From contig NZ_BPFA01000006.1 in NCBI RefSeq assembly GCF_019655055.1, forward strand, positions 124,001 to 188,000: a DNA stretch of 64,000 bases, read 5' to 3'. The translations under genes and the position numbers were made by a program. The stretch is from Shewanella sp. MBTL60-112-B2. GTDB taxonomy: Bacteria > Pseudomonadota > Gammaproteobacteria > Enterobacterales > Shewanellaceae. The stretch's first letter is position 1; each line of letters opens with the position of its first letter. Positions 10,931-20,569 of the stretch are shown here, one piece after another. Below the pieces are notes generated by a model that was not told the DNA's origin, did not search any database, and worked only from the letters and a program-made list of their open reading frames with translations.

Positions 10931-11119
10931 CTAAATAAATAGATCTACATGAGGTATGCGTCTTTGGTCAGTTTGACGGCGATCATAAAGGTTTATTCGA
11001 TTCGTTTGCTGCTGTACCCGTCTATCGAGGCTAGAGCGGCGCTCGGTAATATAGTGGCCATTGATATTAAAGGTTTCATACAGCATAGGCTCGAGAGTTT
11101 TTGGCTCAGGTTTCTGCAT
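10931..11119 (-). CDS. Small conserved-looking arginine-rich protein
   Basis: A 62-residue ORF that I do not assign to a named family. Support comes from a very good ribosome site (GGAGG 6 bases before the ATG, reading the minus strand). The composition is also non-random, with repeated ERRSSLDRR, YDRRQTDQRR blocks, a basic D-R-R pattern seen in several small gammaproteobacterial proteins. There is no signal peptide or membrane segment. A 73-residue ORF on the other strand (10949-11170) covers the same DNA but lacks a ribosome site. Function unknown. Confidence 0.55.
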   Translation of the reverse strand: MQKPEPKTLEPMLYETFNINGHYITERRSSLDRRVQQQTNRINLYDRRQTDQRRIPHVDLFI

Positions 11120-11220
11120 AGGAGTCCTCCAACGAATGTAATCTTGGCCATCGGGGCGGTATGGCGTTAGTCAAACAATTGCAAACACCAACAATGATGA
11201 AGCCAATTGCATGGGTGTTA

Positions 11221-11234
11221 TACCAATCAGTATA
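11221..11234. repeat. Solitary copy of MITE-type terminus
   Basis: TACCAATCAGTATA matches 14 of the 15 bases of the terminal inverted repeat of the element at 41582-42007. No partner copy is nearby, so this is a relic end or a chance-preserved fragment. It lies between the small arginine-rich gene and the RND pump gene. Confidence 0.55.
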
Positions 11235-11380
11235 GGAGAGATTGTATTAACGGAGGGAGGTTTAGCCAATTGTTGCCGGAGAATTATTGGCTTGCTAAGC
11301 AGGTTAATTTAGCAGGTTATTTTTGCAAGTTAAGGAGCCACTGCTAATGAGCGGTGACTCCTTAATTGGGTATGCTATTT

Positions 11381-14300
11381 TCAGTTAGAGACTTGCTGGT
11401 GTTCCTTAATAGCTTGATTAAGCTGTGACTCAACAAAACCAGGTGATTTGGTTGCCACTGAAATTAAGCGATACATGGCTGGGATAACTAACAGAGTTAC
11501 AAAGGTGGCAAAAGCCATACCAAAGAACACCACAGTACCCACAGATATACGGCTTTCAGAGCCCGCACCAGTTGATAAAATCAGCGGGATTGCACCAATT
11601 AGGGTAGTAAATGCCGTCATCAAAATTGGGCGTAAGCGACGAGTCGATGCATCAATAATCGCTTGTTCAATCTCAAGGCCTTTATCGCGCAACTGGTTAG
11701 CAAATTCAACGATAAGAATACCGTTCTTGGTTACCATACCAATTAGCATGATCATGCCGATCTGGCTGTAAATATTTAGGCCTTGGCCGGTTAGATACAA
11801 ACCTAAGAAACCACCAAATACCCCCATAGGTACGGTAAACATCACCACTAACGGGTTAATAAAGCTTTCAAACTGCGCCGCTAACACTAGGTAGGCAACG
11901 AGCAAAGCCAGACCAAACACAATAAAGATGCTGCTTTGGTTTTCTTTAAAGTCTTTAGACTCACCAGTGTAAGCCACTGTTATGTCACTTGGCAGCATCT
12001 CAATCGCTTTTTGATCTAAGAAGTCTAACGCCTCACCTAAGGTGTAGCCTTCGCCTAAGTTAGCTTTTAGGGTGATCGACTTTTGCTTGTTGTTGTGGCT
12101 AAGTTTAAGCGCCGATGCCACCTCTTCAATATGAGTAATGGTATCTAAGGTGATGAGCTCGCCTTTATTTGAGCGCATATAAATCTGGCTAAGATCGGCA
12201 ACGTTATTAAAGCTGTCTTCGTCGCCGCGCAGATAAACATCGTATTCTTCACCACGCTCAACAAAGGTGGTTTCGCTGCGTCCGCCAAGCATGATCTCTA
12301 AGGTTTCTGACACTTCAGCAACACTAATGCCAAGCTGAGCTGCACGCTCTTTATCAACGGTAACCACAAGCTCTGGTGAAGTCTCTTTATAGTCAATTTC
12401 AGGGCTATCAAATATCGGGCTATATAGGGCTTCTTCTTCAAGCATTGTGGCCCATTTAAATAGCTCTTGATAATCAGAACCACCCAGTACAAATTGCACT
12501 GGCTCACTTGAACCGCCTCTAAAGCCTGGTAGCAAAGGACGCACCATTACATCAGGAATACCTTTTAACGCGTTGGCGATAACGCCTAATGCTTGCTGCG
12601 CATTAACGGTTCTGTCGTTCCAATCTTCTAGCTGAATGATCACAAAACCTGTTTGGTCGCCGGCGCGGCCGCCAAAGGCAGGGGCTTGAATACTAAACGA
12701 CTTTACTACGCCTTGGCCTAATAGTGGCATTAGCTTATCTTCTGCGATCTCCATGTTCGCGGCCATGCGGTTGTAACTGGTGCCTTCAGCGCCTTTGATA
12801 AAGGCAAAAATCACCCCGCGGTCTTCACTCGGTGCAAGTTGAGCTGGAACTTGCTGCATTAACCAGCCACTACCAAGCACACACGCGATAATAACGAGAG
12901 GCGCGGCTAAACGTAAGTTAACCGCTTTAGTGACCATTTTTCGATAGCCATTTTCGAGGCGGTTAAAGGCGCAATCGACCATTAGATTAAAGCGGTTTGG
13001 CTTCACATTTGCCTTGAGAATTTTACTGCCAAGCACTGGGGTCAATGTCAGTGCAATCAGTGATGAGAACAGCACTGAAACCGCCAGCATGACAGAGAAC
13101 TCGGTAAACAGTAGACCAACCATACCTTCCATAAACGAGATCGGTAGGAACACCATCACCAGTACCGCAGTGGTTGCTATAACGGCAAAGCCAACTTCTC
13201 GGGTACCATTGTATGCCGCCAGTAACGGAGGCTCGCCCTTTTCGATATGGTGGAAAATGTTTTCGACTACAACGATGGCGTCATCCACTACCAAACCGAT
13301 AGATAAAATCAGCGCCATTAGGGTGAGTAGGTTAATTGAATACCCAAAGACATTGGCAGCAATAAATGCCGAGATAAGGGATACCGGTACAGTAACGGCA
13401 GGGATCAAGGTGGCTCTGGCTTGACCAATAAAGATGTATAACACCAAAATTACCAGCAATGCGGTTACGGCTAAGGTGCTAAAGACTTCATCAATAGAGC
13501 GGTCGATAAACACTGTTGAGTCGTAATCGACAATCAAGTTAGTACCATCTGGTAAGAAGTCTTGGATTAGATCGACTTCTTTGTGAACGTCTTGCGCCAC
13601 CTCCAGTGGGTTGGCATCTGATTGCGCTACGATACCCAGGCTGATGTTAACTACGCCGTTACTTTTAAAGGTAGAGTTTTCGTTCTCTGCGCCAATAAAT
13701 ACGCTAGCCACATCTTTTAAATAGACTTGAGAACCGTCGCTTTCAGTGCGTAGTACTAAGTAATTAAAGTCTTCAGGGCTTTGATAAAGGCGCGCTGTAC
13801 GCACAGCCATTACTGTTGTGTCGTTACGGACTTGGCCGCCAGGGGTTTCAACGTTTTCTTTATTGAGTACATTAACGATATCTGAGGTGGTCACGTTACG
13901 GCCAGCCATGAGTTCAGGCTTTAGCTGCACATACATTACCTTGTATAGGCCACCAGAAATATCAACGCTACTAACGCCAGAGATAAGGCTAAATCTGTCT
14001 TCTAATACGCGCTGAGCGTAGTCAGTCAGCTGAGTTCTATCCATAGTCGATGAACTTAGATTGACATAAACAGAAGGCTCGCCGGTACCATTATCTTTAG
14101 ATACCACAGGATCGTCGGCTTCATCAGGTAGGCGGCGCTGGGCTCTTGCTACCGCGTCTCGCACGTCACTGACGCCTTCAGTAAGATCCCAACCAATTAG
14201 AAAGGTCACAGTAATACGCGACATACCATTTCGGGTAACAGACTCGATTTGGTCTACACCGCTAATACCGGTTAGTTCCGACTCTAGTGCGGTGGTGATC

Positions 14301-14485
14301 TGGCTTTCCATAATGGTGGCGGAAGCACCAGAATAGGTGGTCATTACGGTAACGACAGGGCTTTCTACATCAGGCATTTCGCGTACTGCGAGCTTGCTAA
14401 ATGAGACCATGCCAAATACGCACAGCAATAAGCTTAATACGATGGCAACAACCGGGCGTTTTACTGAAACATCAGACAACCACAT
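11381..14485 (-). CDS. RND-family multidrug efflux pump permease
   Basis: A 1034-residue inner-membrane proton/drug antiporter of the HAE-1 RND type. It starts MWLSDVSVKRPVVAIVLSLL, the usual first transmembrane helix. It carries the TM4 proton-relay pair in GLVVDDAIVVVENIF (Asp401, Asp402) and the TM10 lysine in GMVTKNGILIVEFAN. Two large periplasmic loops follow TM1 and TM7, as in AcrB. It is immediately downstream of its adaptor gene: the adaptor stop codon directly abuts the ATG, so the two are surely co-transcribed. No outer-membrane channel gene is adjacent, so a TolC-like channel encoded elsewhere is presumably used. The substrate cannot be predicted. Confidence 0.95.
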   Translation of the reverse strand: MWLSDVSVKRPVVAIVLSLLLCVFGMVSFSKLAVREMPDVESPVVTVMTTYSGASATIMESQITTALESELTGISGVDQIESVTRNGMSRITVTFLIGWDLTEGVSDVRDAVARAQRRLPDEADDPVVSKDNGTGEPSVYVNLSSSTMDRTQLTDYAQRVLEDRFSLISGVSSVDISGGLYKVMYVQLKPELMAGRNVTTSDIVNVLNKENVETPGGQVRNDTTVMAVRTARLYQSPEDFNYLVLRTESDGSQVYLKDVASVFIGAENENSTFKSNGVVNISLGIVAQSDANPLEVAQDVHKEVDLIQDFLPDGTNLIVDYDSTVFIDRSIDEVFSTLAVTALLVILVLYIFIGQARATLIPAVTVPVSLISAFIAANVFGYSINLLTLMALILSIGLVVDDAIVVVENIFHHIEKGEPPLLAAYNGTREVGFAVIATTAVLVMVFLPISFMEGMVGLLFTEFSVMLAVSVLFSSLIALTLTPVLGSKILKANVKPNRFNLMVDCAFNRLENGYRKMVTKAVNLRLAAPLVIIACVLGSGWLMQQVPAQLAPSEDRGVIFAFIKGAEGTSYNRMAANMEIAEDKLMPLLGQGVVKSFSIQAPAFGGRAGDQTGFVIIQLEDWNDRTVNAQQALGVIANALKGIPDVMVRPLLPGFRGGSSEPVQFVLGGSDYQELFKWATMLEEEALYSPIFDSPEIDYKETSPELVVTVDKERAAQLGISVAEVSETLEIMLGGRSETTFVERGEEYDVYLRGDEDSFNNVADLSQIYMRSNKGELITLDTITHIEEVASALKLSHNNKQKSITLKANLGEGYTLGEALDFLDQKAIEMLPSDITVAYTGESKDFKENQSSIFIVFGLALLVAYLVLAAQFESFINPLVVMFTVPMGVFGGFLGLYLTGQGLNIYSQIGMIMLIGMVTKNGILIVEFANQLRDKGLEIEQAIIDASTRRLRPILMTAFTTLIGAIPLILSTGAGSESRISVGTVVFFGMAFATFVTLLVIPAMYRLISVATKSPGFVESQLNQAIKEHQQVSN

Positions 14486-15598
14486 TTAGATGCTTCCTCT
14501 TGCTTGTTGCTCTTCTTGCGCTGCCTTGGCTTGTTTTTTAGCAAGAGCCGACTCGGCTAAATCATCTACACGTAGACCATCGCGCATATTCACAAGGCCT
14601 TGGACGACAACTTTATCGCCAATTTTAATGCCGTCGGTGATTAACACTTCATCATTAATACGCGCGCCTAGCGTGACTTTAGTGCGCTTAGCAATATTGT
14701 CTGCGCCAATTACATACACGAAGCGGTTAGTCCCCGAGTACTCAAGTGCTTGTACTGGAATCACCGGCTCTGACACACTTGGGAATAGCATAGTTGCCGA
14801 CATCAACATGCCTGGTTTTAGTTGGTGCTTTGGATTACTAAACTGAACGCGAACGCGCAGGTTTAAGGTGTCTTGGTTAACACGGGAATCAATAGCGATA
14901 ACCTTGCCGACAAACTCTTGCTTAGGCCAAGCGCGGCTTTTGGCAACCACTGACATACCAATACTTAGTTGTGATAAGTAGTTTTCAGGTACTTGAAGAT
15001 CAAGGCGCATGCTCGACAGGTCATCAAGAGTTAATAATTCAGTACCTGCACTGACCATCTTGCCCTGACTAAAATCGATAAGGCCGGCAGTTCCTGCAAA
15101 TGGTGCACTTAAATAATGATAATCAAGATCGGCTTGCGCGGCGGCTAGGCGCGCTGCTGCCATATCGACACTGGCTTTTTGGGCGTCAATTTCTGTTTTA
15201 GTAATCGCGTTTTGATCAATTAACTTAAGAAATTCTTTTAGCTTACGCTTCTCATCGGCTAAATATGCTGCAGCTTCGGCGAGGGCTGCTTGGGCTTTAG
15301 CATCGTCAAGCTGCACTAAGATCTGTCCTTGCTGTATCTCTTGGTCAGTGTTGACTTGCACTGATTTAATTTTGCCAGTGATTTGCGGGGCGATGAAAAC
15401 AGATTGTTCTGCATCTAACTTACCAATAAGCGAGAGTGCCTGAGACAGTTCATGCTGCTCAACAAGACCAGTAACGACAGGAACAGTTCGAACAGGCCTA
15501 TCTTTAGAGTCGGCTCGCTTCGCTTCAGACAGACTACTGAAGGTAAATGCCCCCGCAATAATTAATGCCAGAGGTAGGAGGAAATAGGATGATCTCAT
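14486..15598 (-). CDS. Periplasmic adaptor (membrane fusion protein) of RND pump
   Basis: A 370-residue HlyD/AcrA-type adaptor linking the pump at 11381-14485 to an outer-membrane channel. It begins with a hydrophobic signal-anchor (SYFLLPLALIIAGAFTF). A lipoyl-like half (IAPQITGKIKSVQVNTDQEI) comes next, then an alpha-helical hairpin around residues 100-160 rich in Ala, Lys and Glu. The second lipoyl half follows (YHYLSAPFAGTAGLIDFSQG), then beta-barrel and membrane-proximal domains. There is no lipobox cysteine, so it is probably anchored by the N-terminal helix. The Gln/Ala/Lys-rich C-terminal tail is low complexity. Confidence 0.93.
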   Translation of the reverse strand: MRSSYFLLPLALIIAGAFTFSSLSEAKRADSKDRPVRTVPVVTGLVEQHELSQALSLIGKLDAEQSVFIAPQITGKIKSVQVNTDQEIQQGQILVQLDDAKAQAALAEAAAYLADEKRKLKEFLKLIDQNAITKTEIDAQKASVDMAAARLAAAQADLDYHYLSAPFAGTAGLIDFSQGKMVSAGTELLTLDDLSSMRLDLQVPENYLSQLSIGMSVVAKSRAWPKQEFVGKVIAIDSRVNQDTLNLRVRVQFSNPKHQLKPGMLMSATMLFPSVSEPVIPVQALEYSGTNRFVYVIGADNIAKRTKVTLGARINDEVLITDGIKIGDKVVVQGLVNMRDGLRVDDLAESALAKKQAKAAQEEQQARGSI

Positions 15599-16021
15599 GA
15601 GTGATTACTTACGCAGCCAAAGTTGAGATTATTCTAGTTAAAAATCCAAGCTTGTAGGGTAAAGCAATGTAAAGTAAAGAAAATTAGAATATGATGTTTT
15701 ACATTTTTGGAACTGAAAGTTATCACGATTAACATTTGATATGATTTTCGATCATTTAGTTTTCAATATTTGCTTGCGGCAAGTGAAAATGTTGGGCCAG
15801 ATAGACAAAATAGCTATTGAACTTGTGCTTTAACATCACTAGATGTTAAAGCCTGGATATTCTTTGCTAGCCATTAGCCATTAGCCATTATTTGGCTAGG
15901 TATTCATCTTAGTTAATAAGAGCCGAATATAAGGGGGAATTATGAGTCAGTCAGGTTTATTGGCTGACTGTGACTCAATACTCTAATAGGCTCTTTTAAT
16001 TTGCTAGGCTCTAATGCTAAT
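15599..16021. other. Intergenic region with two hairpins, no gene
   Basis: Between the adaptor start and the phosphatase end, both read on the minus strand. It contains a perfect 11-bp inverted repeat with a 4-base loop (GCTTTAACATC / GATGTTAAAGC, 15827-15852), a triple TAGCCAT tandem near 15868-15889, and a second imperfect stem-loop at 15943-15977 (TGAGTCAGTCAG / CTGACTGTGACTCA). The hairpins may end the phosphatase transcript. The adaptor promoter must lie near 15600-15720. No credible ORF. Confidence 0.6.
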
Positions 16022-17098
16022 TTATAGTGCTTGGCGAGAGCCGTCATACAGGCCGCGAGTAAACTCACCATTATTGATAAGTAGCAATTCACCCTGTTCC
16101 CCAAGCTTTATGCTACTGTCGATTGCGATGATCTTATTATCAAACAGCCCTAACACCTGTTTTTGAGAGGTGTGGCCGACTGTGATGTGCTTGACGTCAA
16201 AATAGGCGAGAATTTTATCCAGCTCAGCTTCGGTAAAACTGTCTTTAAAATAGCCCCGGTACCAAGTTGGCCCATTACCGTAAAACAGGAAGCTTAATAG
16301 TTCATCTTGTTTAAGTTCCGATTTAGGTCTGCCAATATTAGCGCGAAATAGCTGGTTAGCCTCTGCAATCGTTAACTGACGTTCGAGCCATTCACTGCTT
16401 ATGCCTCCATGCATGTACAGCACATCATTAACTTTAACTAAGGTGTTTTTACTTCTTAGCCACTGGCCAATCTCGGTGTTTGCGCCATAAAGGGCGTCAT
16501 TACTTCTATCCAGTAATTTACTGGCTAAGTCATAACGCTCATGCACATACCTTAAGTCTCCGCCAAGCACCATCTGCTCGTGGTTACCCATGAGTAGGTG
16601 CAACATACCTCCAGCGGCTTTGGCTTGCCTGTCTAGCTGGTACATAAACCACAGTACTTCGTTTATCTGATCGCCGCGGTCAAACATATCGCCTGTCATC
16701 ACCATATGACCTTCGCCAAAGGCCCAGTTGTTATCGGCATCTATAATTTTTTGGTTTTTTAGCAGAGTGAGTAATACATCATACTGGCCATGCACATCAC
16801 TGAGGGCAACGATCTTTTTTACGCCATTATAACTGTCAGGCATTACCTGTTTGACATCATTGCTGAGGATTGGCTCAGGTAACTGTCCGCAGTTTTCTGG
16901 CCGCTTTAGCGAGCGCTCACTAACCAATGAACTTGTTAGCTGGCTATTGCAGATCCAATAGGCCGTTTGCTGCGATGGTGTAGCGGCCTCGTCTTGGATG
17001 ACATAAGGGCCATCAAACTGATAGTTGCTCGCTTCATTAGCGCTAAGCTGGCTTGCAAAGCCAGTTAGCAGTGCCGTGTAGAGTAGGGCTTTAAACAT
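16022..17098 (-). CDS. Exported PPP-type phosphatase (Shewanella-like/cold-active phosphatase family)
   Basis: A 358-residue calcineurin-like metallophosphoesterase. The N-terminus is a signal peptide (FKALLYTALLTGFASQLSANEA), so it should be periplasmic. The PPP signature motifs are in order: LSDVHGQYD (Asp101, His103), GDMFDRGD (136-143), GNHE (171-174), MHGG and VGHTS. This set matches the Shewanella-like protein phosphatases (Shelphs) and the crystallised cold-active phosphatase from a Shewanella, which acts on phosphotyrosine. The usual GD of the first motif is SD here. Cysteines at about 50 and 70 in the N-terminal extension could form a disulphide. It is a single gene flanked by AT-rich spacers. 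Confidence 0.85.
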   Translation of the reverse strand: MFKALLYTALLTGFASQLSANEASNYQFDGPYVIQDEAATPSQQTAYWICNSQLTSSLVSERSLKRPENCGQLPEPILSNDVKQVMPDSYNGVKKIVALSDVHGQYDVLLTLLKNQKIIDADNNWAFGEGHMVMTGDMFDRGDQINEVLWFMYQLDRQAKAAGGMLHLLMGNHEQMVLGGDLRYVHERYDLASKLLDRSNDALYGANTEIGQWLRSKNTLVKVNDVLYMHGGISSEWLERQLTIAEANQLFRANIGRPKSELKQDELLSFLFYGNGPTWYRGYFKDSFTEAELDKILAYFDVKHITVGHTSQKQVLGLFDNKIIAIDSSIKLGEQGELLLINNGEFTRGLYDGSRQAL

Positions 17099-17185
17099 AA
17101 TCTTGGTTTCTTAAAGTTAGTTTCTTATTATTAGTTCTTATTATTAGTTCTTATTTATGGCTTTAGCTTGCATCGAATCGCTGAT

Positions 17186-18355
17186 TTACCAGCCAATCAA
17201 GTAGCGACTTCGTTTGCTGAGCATTTTCTTTATGAGTATGGCGATAGCATAAGAGATGGCAACAACCACTAAGGTGACGATTAAAGTGGTAAAGACATTG
17301 CCCTTACCCGCGAGGCCAAATAAGTCTGGGCTGTCGTAAATCATCCACCAAGGCGTGGTGATCCAAGGGTGAATAAAGTAGATAGCAAAGCTAACCTCTG
17401 CTAGCTTTTGCAGTGGCGCAATCGAGACATGCTCAAACTTATTTAAAATCGCCAATATCACTAAAGTCAGTAAAATCTTTTGCGGTAGCATTAAGTCTGG
17501 CACTGTCATCTCAAACGGGGCCTTATTGAGCACACCAGCACCAAAAAATTCAGCTTGAATGAGCGCCAAGGCAACGCCTGCCAAAAACATCGGGATCCAG
17601 TACTTATCGATAAAGGGAAACAGTTTATCACGGTGAGCCGAGCCCCAAACTCCAAGTAAGTACACGGGTAAAAAATAGACCAAAGATTGGATAGCATTAA
17701 GGTTTGAAATCGGTCTATGCACCATAATCGCAATTAATAACAATGGAATGGCGTAGTAAAGTACTTGCTGCTTTTTGATTAAATACATCACCCAGGGCGA
17801 CAGTGCGAATAGCATCATGCCCATGGGGATATACCAATAAGCAGTCAGCGTACGGCCGGTGATGACATACCAACTCGCCGCCTGTGCAGGAGCGGTAATA
17901 TCGGCAAGCTCTTTATGCATCATAGGATCGGTACCTACGGTCAGGTGCCAGACAATCCAGGGCAGGGAGAGTAGAAGGTAAGGCAGAAAAACAAACTTGG
18001 TTTTGCTTTTCATGTATTTTTTGTAATCCCAGCGATGATAAAACACATGGTGAAACAGAAAACCTGAGATAAACACAAAAAACACCGTGCCATTCATCAT
18101 CAAATTAAACCATGCCTTATCGGCAAAGGTTTCTATTTGCCAGCCTGCTGGGCGGTAGCAGTGAGCCATGACGATAAAGATAATCGCTATGCCGCGAAAG
18201 TGATTAATGCTGTTTAAGAAGCCGGTGGATTTTTTAGGCTGAGCATTTTCTTGCGACGTTGCAGGCTCATGAGCCTCTTGCAATGAGTCGCCGCCGGGCG
18301 CACAGGTATTAACCTGAGTCGAGTTGGTTTTATCGTCCATAGCTTTGTTGTCCAT
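17186..18355 (-). CDS. Acyltransferase family 3 (OafA/NodX-like) membrane protein
   Basis: An integral inner-membrane protein of the acyltransferase-3 family, which usually O-acetylates surface sugars. The family start motif is seen as INHFRGIAIIFIVMAHCYRP (the HFRG and MAHCYRP block), followed by about ten hydrophobic helices and the late FAIYFIHPWITTPWW segment. About 50 hydrophilic residues precede the first helix. The frame is open up to a GTG at 18382. The ATG at 18355 is chosen because a weak AAGAAAG precedes it, while neither alternative has a Shine-Dalgarno. Target unknown: no surface polysaccharide genes lie nearby. Confidence 0.8.
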   Translation of the reverse strand: MDNKAMDDKTNSTQVNTCAPGGDSLQEAHEPATSQENAQPKKSTGFLNSINHFRGIAIIFIVMAHCYRPAGWQIETFADKAWFNLMMNGTVFFVFISGFLFHHVFYHRWDYKKYMKSKTKFVFLPYLLLSLPWIVWHLTVGTDPMMHKELADITAPAQAASWYVITGRTLTAYWYIPMGMMLFALSPWVMYLIKKQQVLYYAIPLLLIAIMVHRPISNLNAIQSLVYFLPVYLLGVWGSAHRDKLFPFIDKYWIPMFLAGVALALIQAEFFGAGVLNKAPFEMTVPDLMLPQKILLTLVILAILNKFEHVSIAPLQKLAEVSFAIYFIHPWITTPWWMIYDSPDLFGLAGKGNVFTTLIVTLVVVAISYAIAILIKKMLSKRSRYLIGW

Positions 18356-18596
18356 TAATCGCTTTCTTATCCATGAGAGCACTTTTTATTATTCAGGCGA
18401 CAGGGGAAACTGTTCCCGTTTCAATTGGCTAATTGATAGTAAACGGCATTTTGGCATAATTGCTGAGCTTTTTGTTGTTGAATTGAAAATTATTTGTGGA
18501 TTTTTGGTGGCTGACTGGAGGGCTTAAGTTCGGCGATAGCTTTGAATATAGTTTTGAATTTAGATTTGCATATAGTTCTGAATATTTTAGGGCAAC

Positions 18597-18621
18597 AAAA
18601 AGGAGGCCGAAGCCTCCTTTT
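18597..18621 (-). terminator. Terminator of ettA
   Basis: The perfect 7-bp stem AGGAGGC/GCCTCCT has a 4-base loop and flanking A and T runs. Reading the minus strand it ends in TTTTT just after the ettA stop. Confidence 0.85.
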
Positions 18622-18624
18622 GAT

Positions 18625-20292
18625 TTACTTAACCATACGCTTGTACTTTAAGCGATGTGGCTCAACCACATCAGTACCCATGGTTTCTTTTAACCAAGTT
18701 GAGTACTCGGTGTAGTTACCTTCGTAGAAGTTAACCTTACCTTCGTCGCGATAATCTAGAATGTGAGTCGCGATTCTATCTAAGAACCAACGGTCGTGCG
18801 AAATCACCATGGCGCAACCTGGGAACTCAAGCAGCGCTTCTTCTAGTGCACGCAATGTTTCAACGTCCAAGTCGTTGGTTGGTTCATCGAGTAATAGTAC
18901 GTTACCGCCAGCTTGTAGAAGCTTAGCAAGGTGCACACGGTTACGCTCACCACCAGATAAGGTGCCGATGATCTTTTGCTGATCGCCACCACGGAAGTTA
19001 AAGCGGCCTACATAGGCACGGCTTGGAATTTCAGTGTTGTTGATGCGCATGATATCTTGGCCGTCAGAGATCTCTTGCCAAACCGTGTTCTTATCGTTCA
19101 TTGAGTCACGGAACTGCTCAACCGACGCGATTTGAACTGACTCACCAAGCTCAACGGTGCCGCTATCTGGCTGCTCTGCGCCTGAAATCATCTTAAATAG
19201 AGTCGATTTACCTGCACCGTTAGCACCGATAATACCGACGATCGCGCCTTTAGGCACAGAGAAGCTCAAATCATCGATAAGTACGCGGTCGCCGTAAGAC
19301 TTAGTTAGGTTAGTGATCTCAATAACCTTGTCACCTAGACGTGGTCCTGGTGGAATAAATAGCTCGTTAGTCTCGTTACGCTTTTGGTAGTCGTTAGTAT
19401 TAAGCTCTTCGAAGCGAGCCATACGCGCCTTACCTTTAGACTGACGGCCTTTAGCGCCTTGGCGTACCCATTCAAGTTCTTTAGCGATAGTCTTTTGACG
19501 TGCACTTTCGGTCGCTGATTCTTGGGTCAGACGAGCATCTTTTTGCTCAAGCCAAGAAGAGTAGTTACCTTCCCATGGAATACCTTCACCACGGTCAAGT
19601 TCTAAAATCCAGCCAGCGGCATTGTCTAGGAAGTATCTATCGTGGGTAATTGCCACAACAGTACCTGTGTATTCTTTTAAGAAACGCTCTAACCAAGCAA
19701 CAGATTCTGCATCCAAGTGGTTGGTTGGTTCGTCAAGTAATAGCATGTCTGGCTTTTCAAGTAGCAGACGACAGATAGCTACACGGCGACGTTCACCACC
19801 AGATAGTACTTCAATTTTCTCATCCCAATCAGGAAGACGCAGTGCGTTCGCTGCGCGATCTAGCACAACATCCAGATTGTGGGCATCTTGAGATTGAATA
19901 ATGGCTTCTAATTGACCCTGCTCTTTAGCTAGAGCGTCAAAATCAGCATCTGGCTCGGCATAAAGTGCATAGACTTCATCTAAGCGTACCAGCGCGTTTT
20001 TTGCTTCGGCAACGGCTTCTTCTACTGCTTCACGCACGGTTTGGTTGGGATCAAGCTTAGGTTCCTGCGGCAAGTAGCCGATTTTCAGATCTTGCATTGG
20101 GCGAGCTTCACCTTCAATTTCAGTATCTAGACCCGCCATGATGCGCAGCAGAGTAGATTTACCTGAACCGTTTAGACCTAAGACACCGATTTTAGCGCCA
20201 GGGAAAAAGCTTAATGAGATATCTTTAAGGATCTGCTTCTTTGGCGGGACAATTTTGCCCACTCTAAGCATGCTATATACAAACTGAGCCAT
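18625..20292 (-). CDS. ettA: Energy-dependent translational throttle protein EttA (ABC-F)
   Basis: A 555-residue soluble ABC-F ATPase that binds the ribosomal E site and gates the first elongation step according to ADP/ATP ratio. Two ABC domains are seen: Walker A GLNGSGKST and GANGAGKST, signatures LSGGERRRVAI and LSGGERNRVHL, and Walker B LLLDEPTNHLD and LLLDEPTNDLD. The P-site interaction linker (PtIM) between them is basic (KGRQSKGKARMARFEEL). Length and ends match E. coli EttA. It is divergent from glyA across 277 bp. Confidence 0.96.
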   Translation of the reverse strand: MAQFVYSMLRVGKIVPPKKQILKDISLSFFPGAKIGVLGLNGSGKSTLLRIMAGLDTEIEGEARPMQDLKIGYLPQEPKLDPNQTVREAVEEAVAEAKNALVRLDEVYALYAEPDADFDALAKEQGQLEAIIQSQDAHNLDVVLDRAANALRLPDWDEKIEVLSGGERRRVAICRLLLEKPDMLLLDEPTNHLDAESVAWLERFLKEYTGTVVAITHDRYFLDNAAGWILELDRGEGIPWEGNYSSWLEQKDARLTQESATESARQKTIAKELEWVRQGAKGRQSKGKARMARFEELNTNDYQKRNETNELFIPPGPRLGDKVIEITNLTKSYGDRVLIDDLSFSVPKGAIVGIIGANGAGKSTLFKMISGAEQPDSGTVELGESVQIASVEQFRDSMNDKNTVWQEISDGQDIMRINNTEIPSRAYVGRFNFRGGDQQKIIGTLSGGERNRVHLAKLLQAGGNVLLLDEPTNDLDVETLRALEEALLEFPGCAMVISHDRWFLDRIATHILDYRDEGKVNFYEGNYTEYSTWLKETMGTDVVEPHRLKYKRMVK

Positions 20293-20383
20293 GTTAGTTC
20301 TCTTTGACTGTGTTTTTGAATCGGGAATGAAGGCAATTCTACAAGATCCGTTGCAGAACTTAAATCTGAATTAAAGGCGTTTA

Positions 20384-20405
20384 ACATTAACAATCAGGTT
20401 AATGT
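20384..20405. promoter_or_regulatory. Inverted repeat in ettA-glyA divergent spacer
   Basis: An 8-bp perfect dyad (ACATTAAC and GTTAATGT, 6-base gap) sits between the divergent ettA and glyA genes. Its place and size suit an operator, but I cannot name a regulator. It does not fit the PurR consensus well. Confidence 0.35.
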
Positions 20406-20569
20406 CGTTGCGACTATTTCCGACAATTTTTATGTCTATTAGTGCTTTTTACGAAACTCACTCATCTAGAAATGCAAGTAATTTCATGTTGTAAATGCTG
20501 GGATTGTGATCAAATGCGCTGTAGAATGTCGCGCAACCCTATTACAAGACTTTACAGCTGGAGTGAGTA

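Noticed and set aside
10949-11170. 73-residue plus-strand ORF
   Set aside because: It is antisense to the better supported small arginine-rich gene and lacks a ribosome site.
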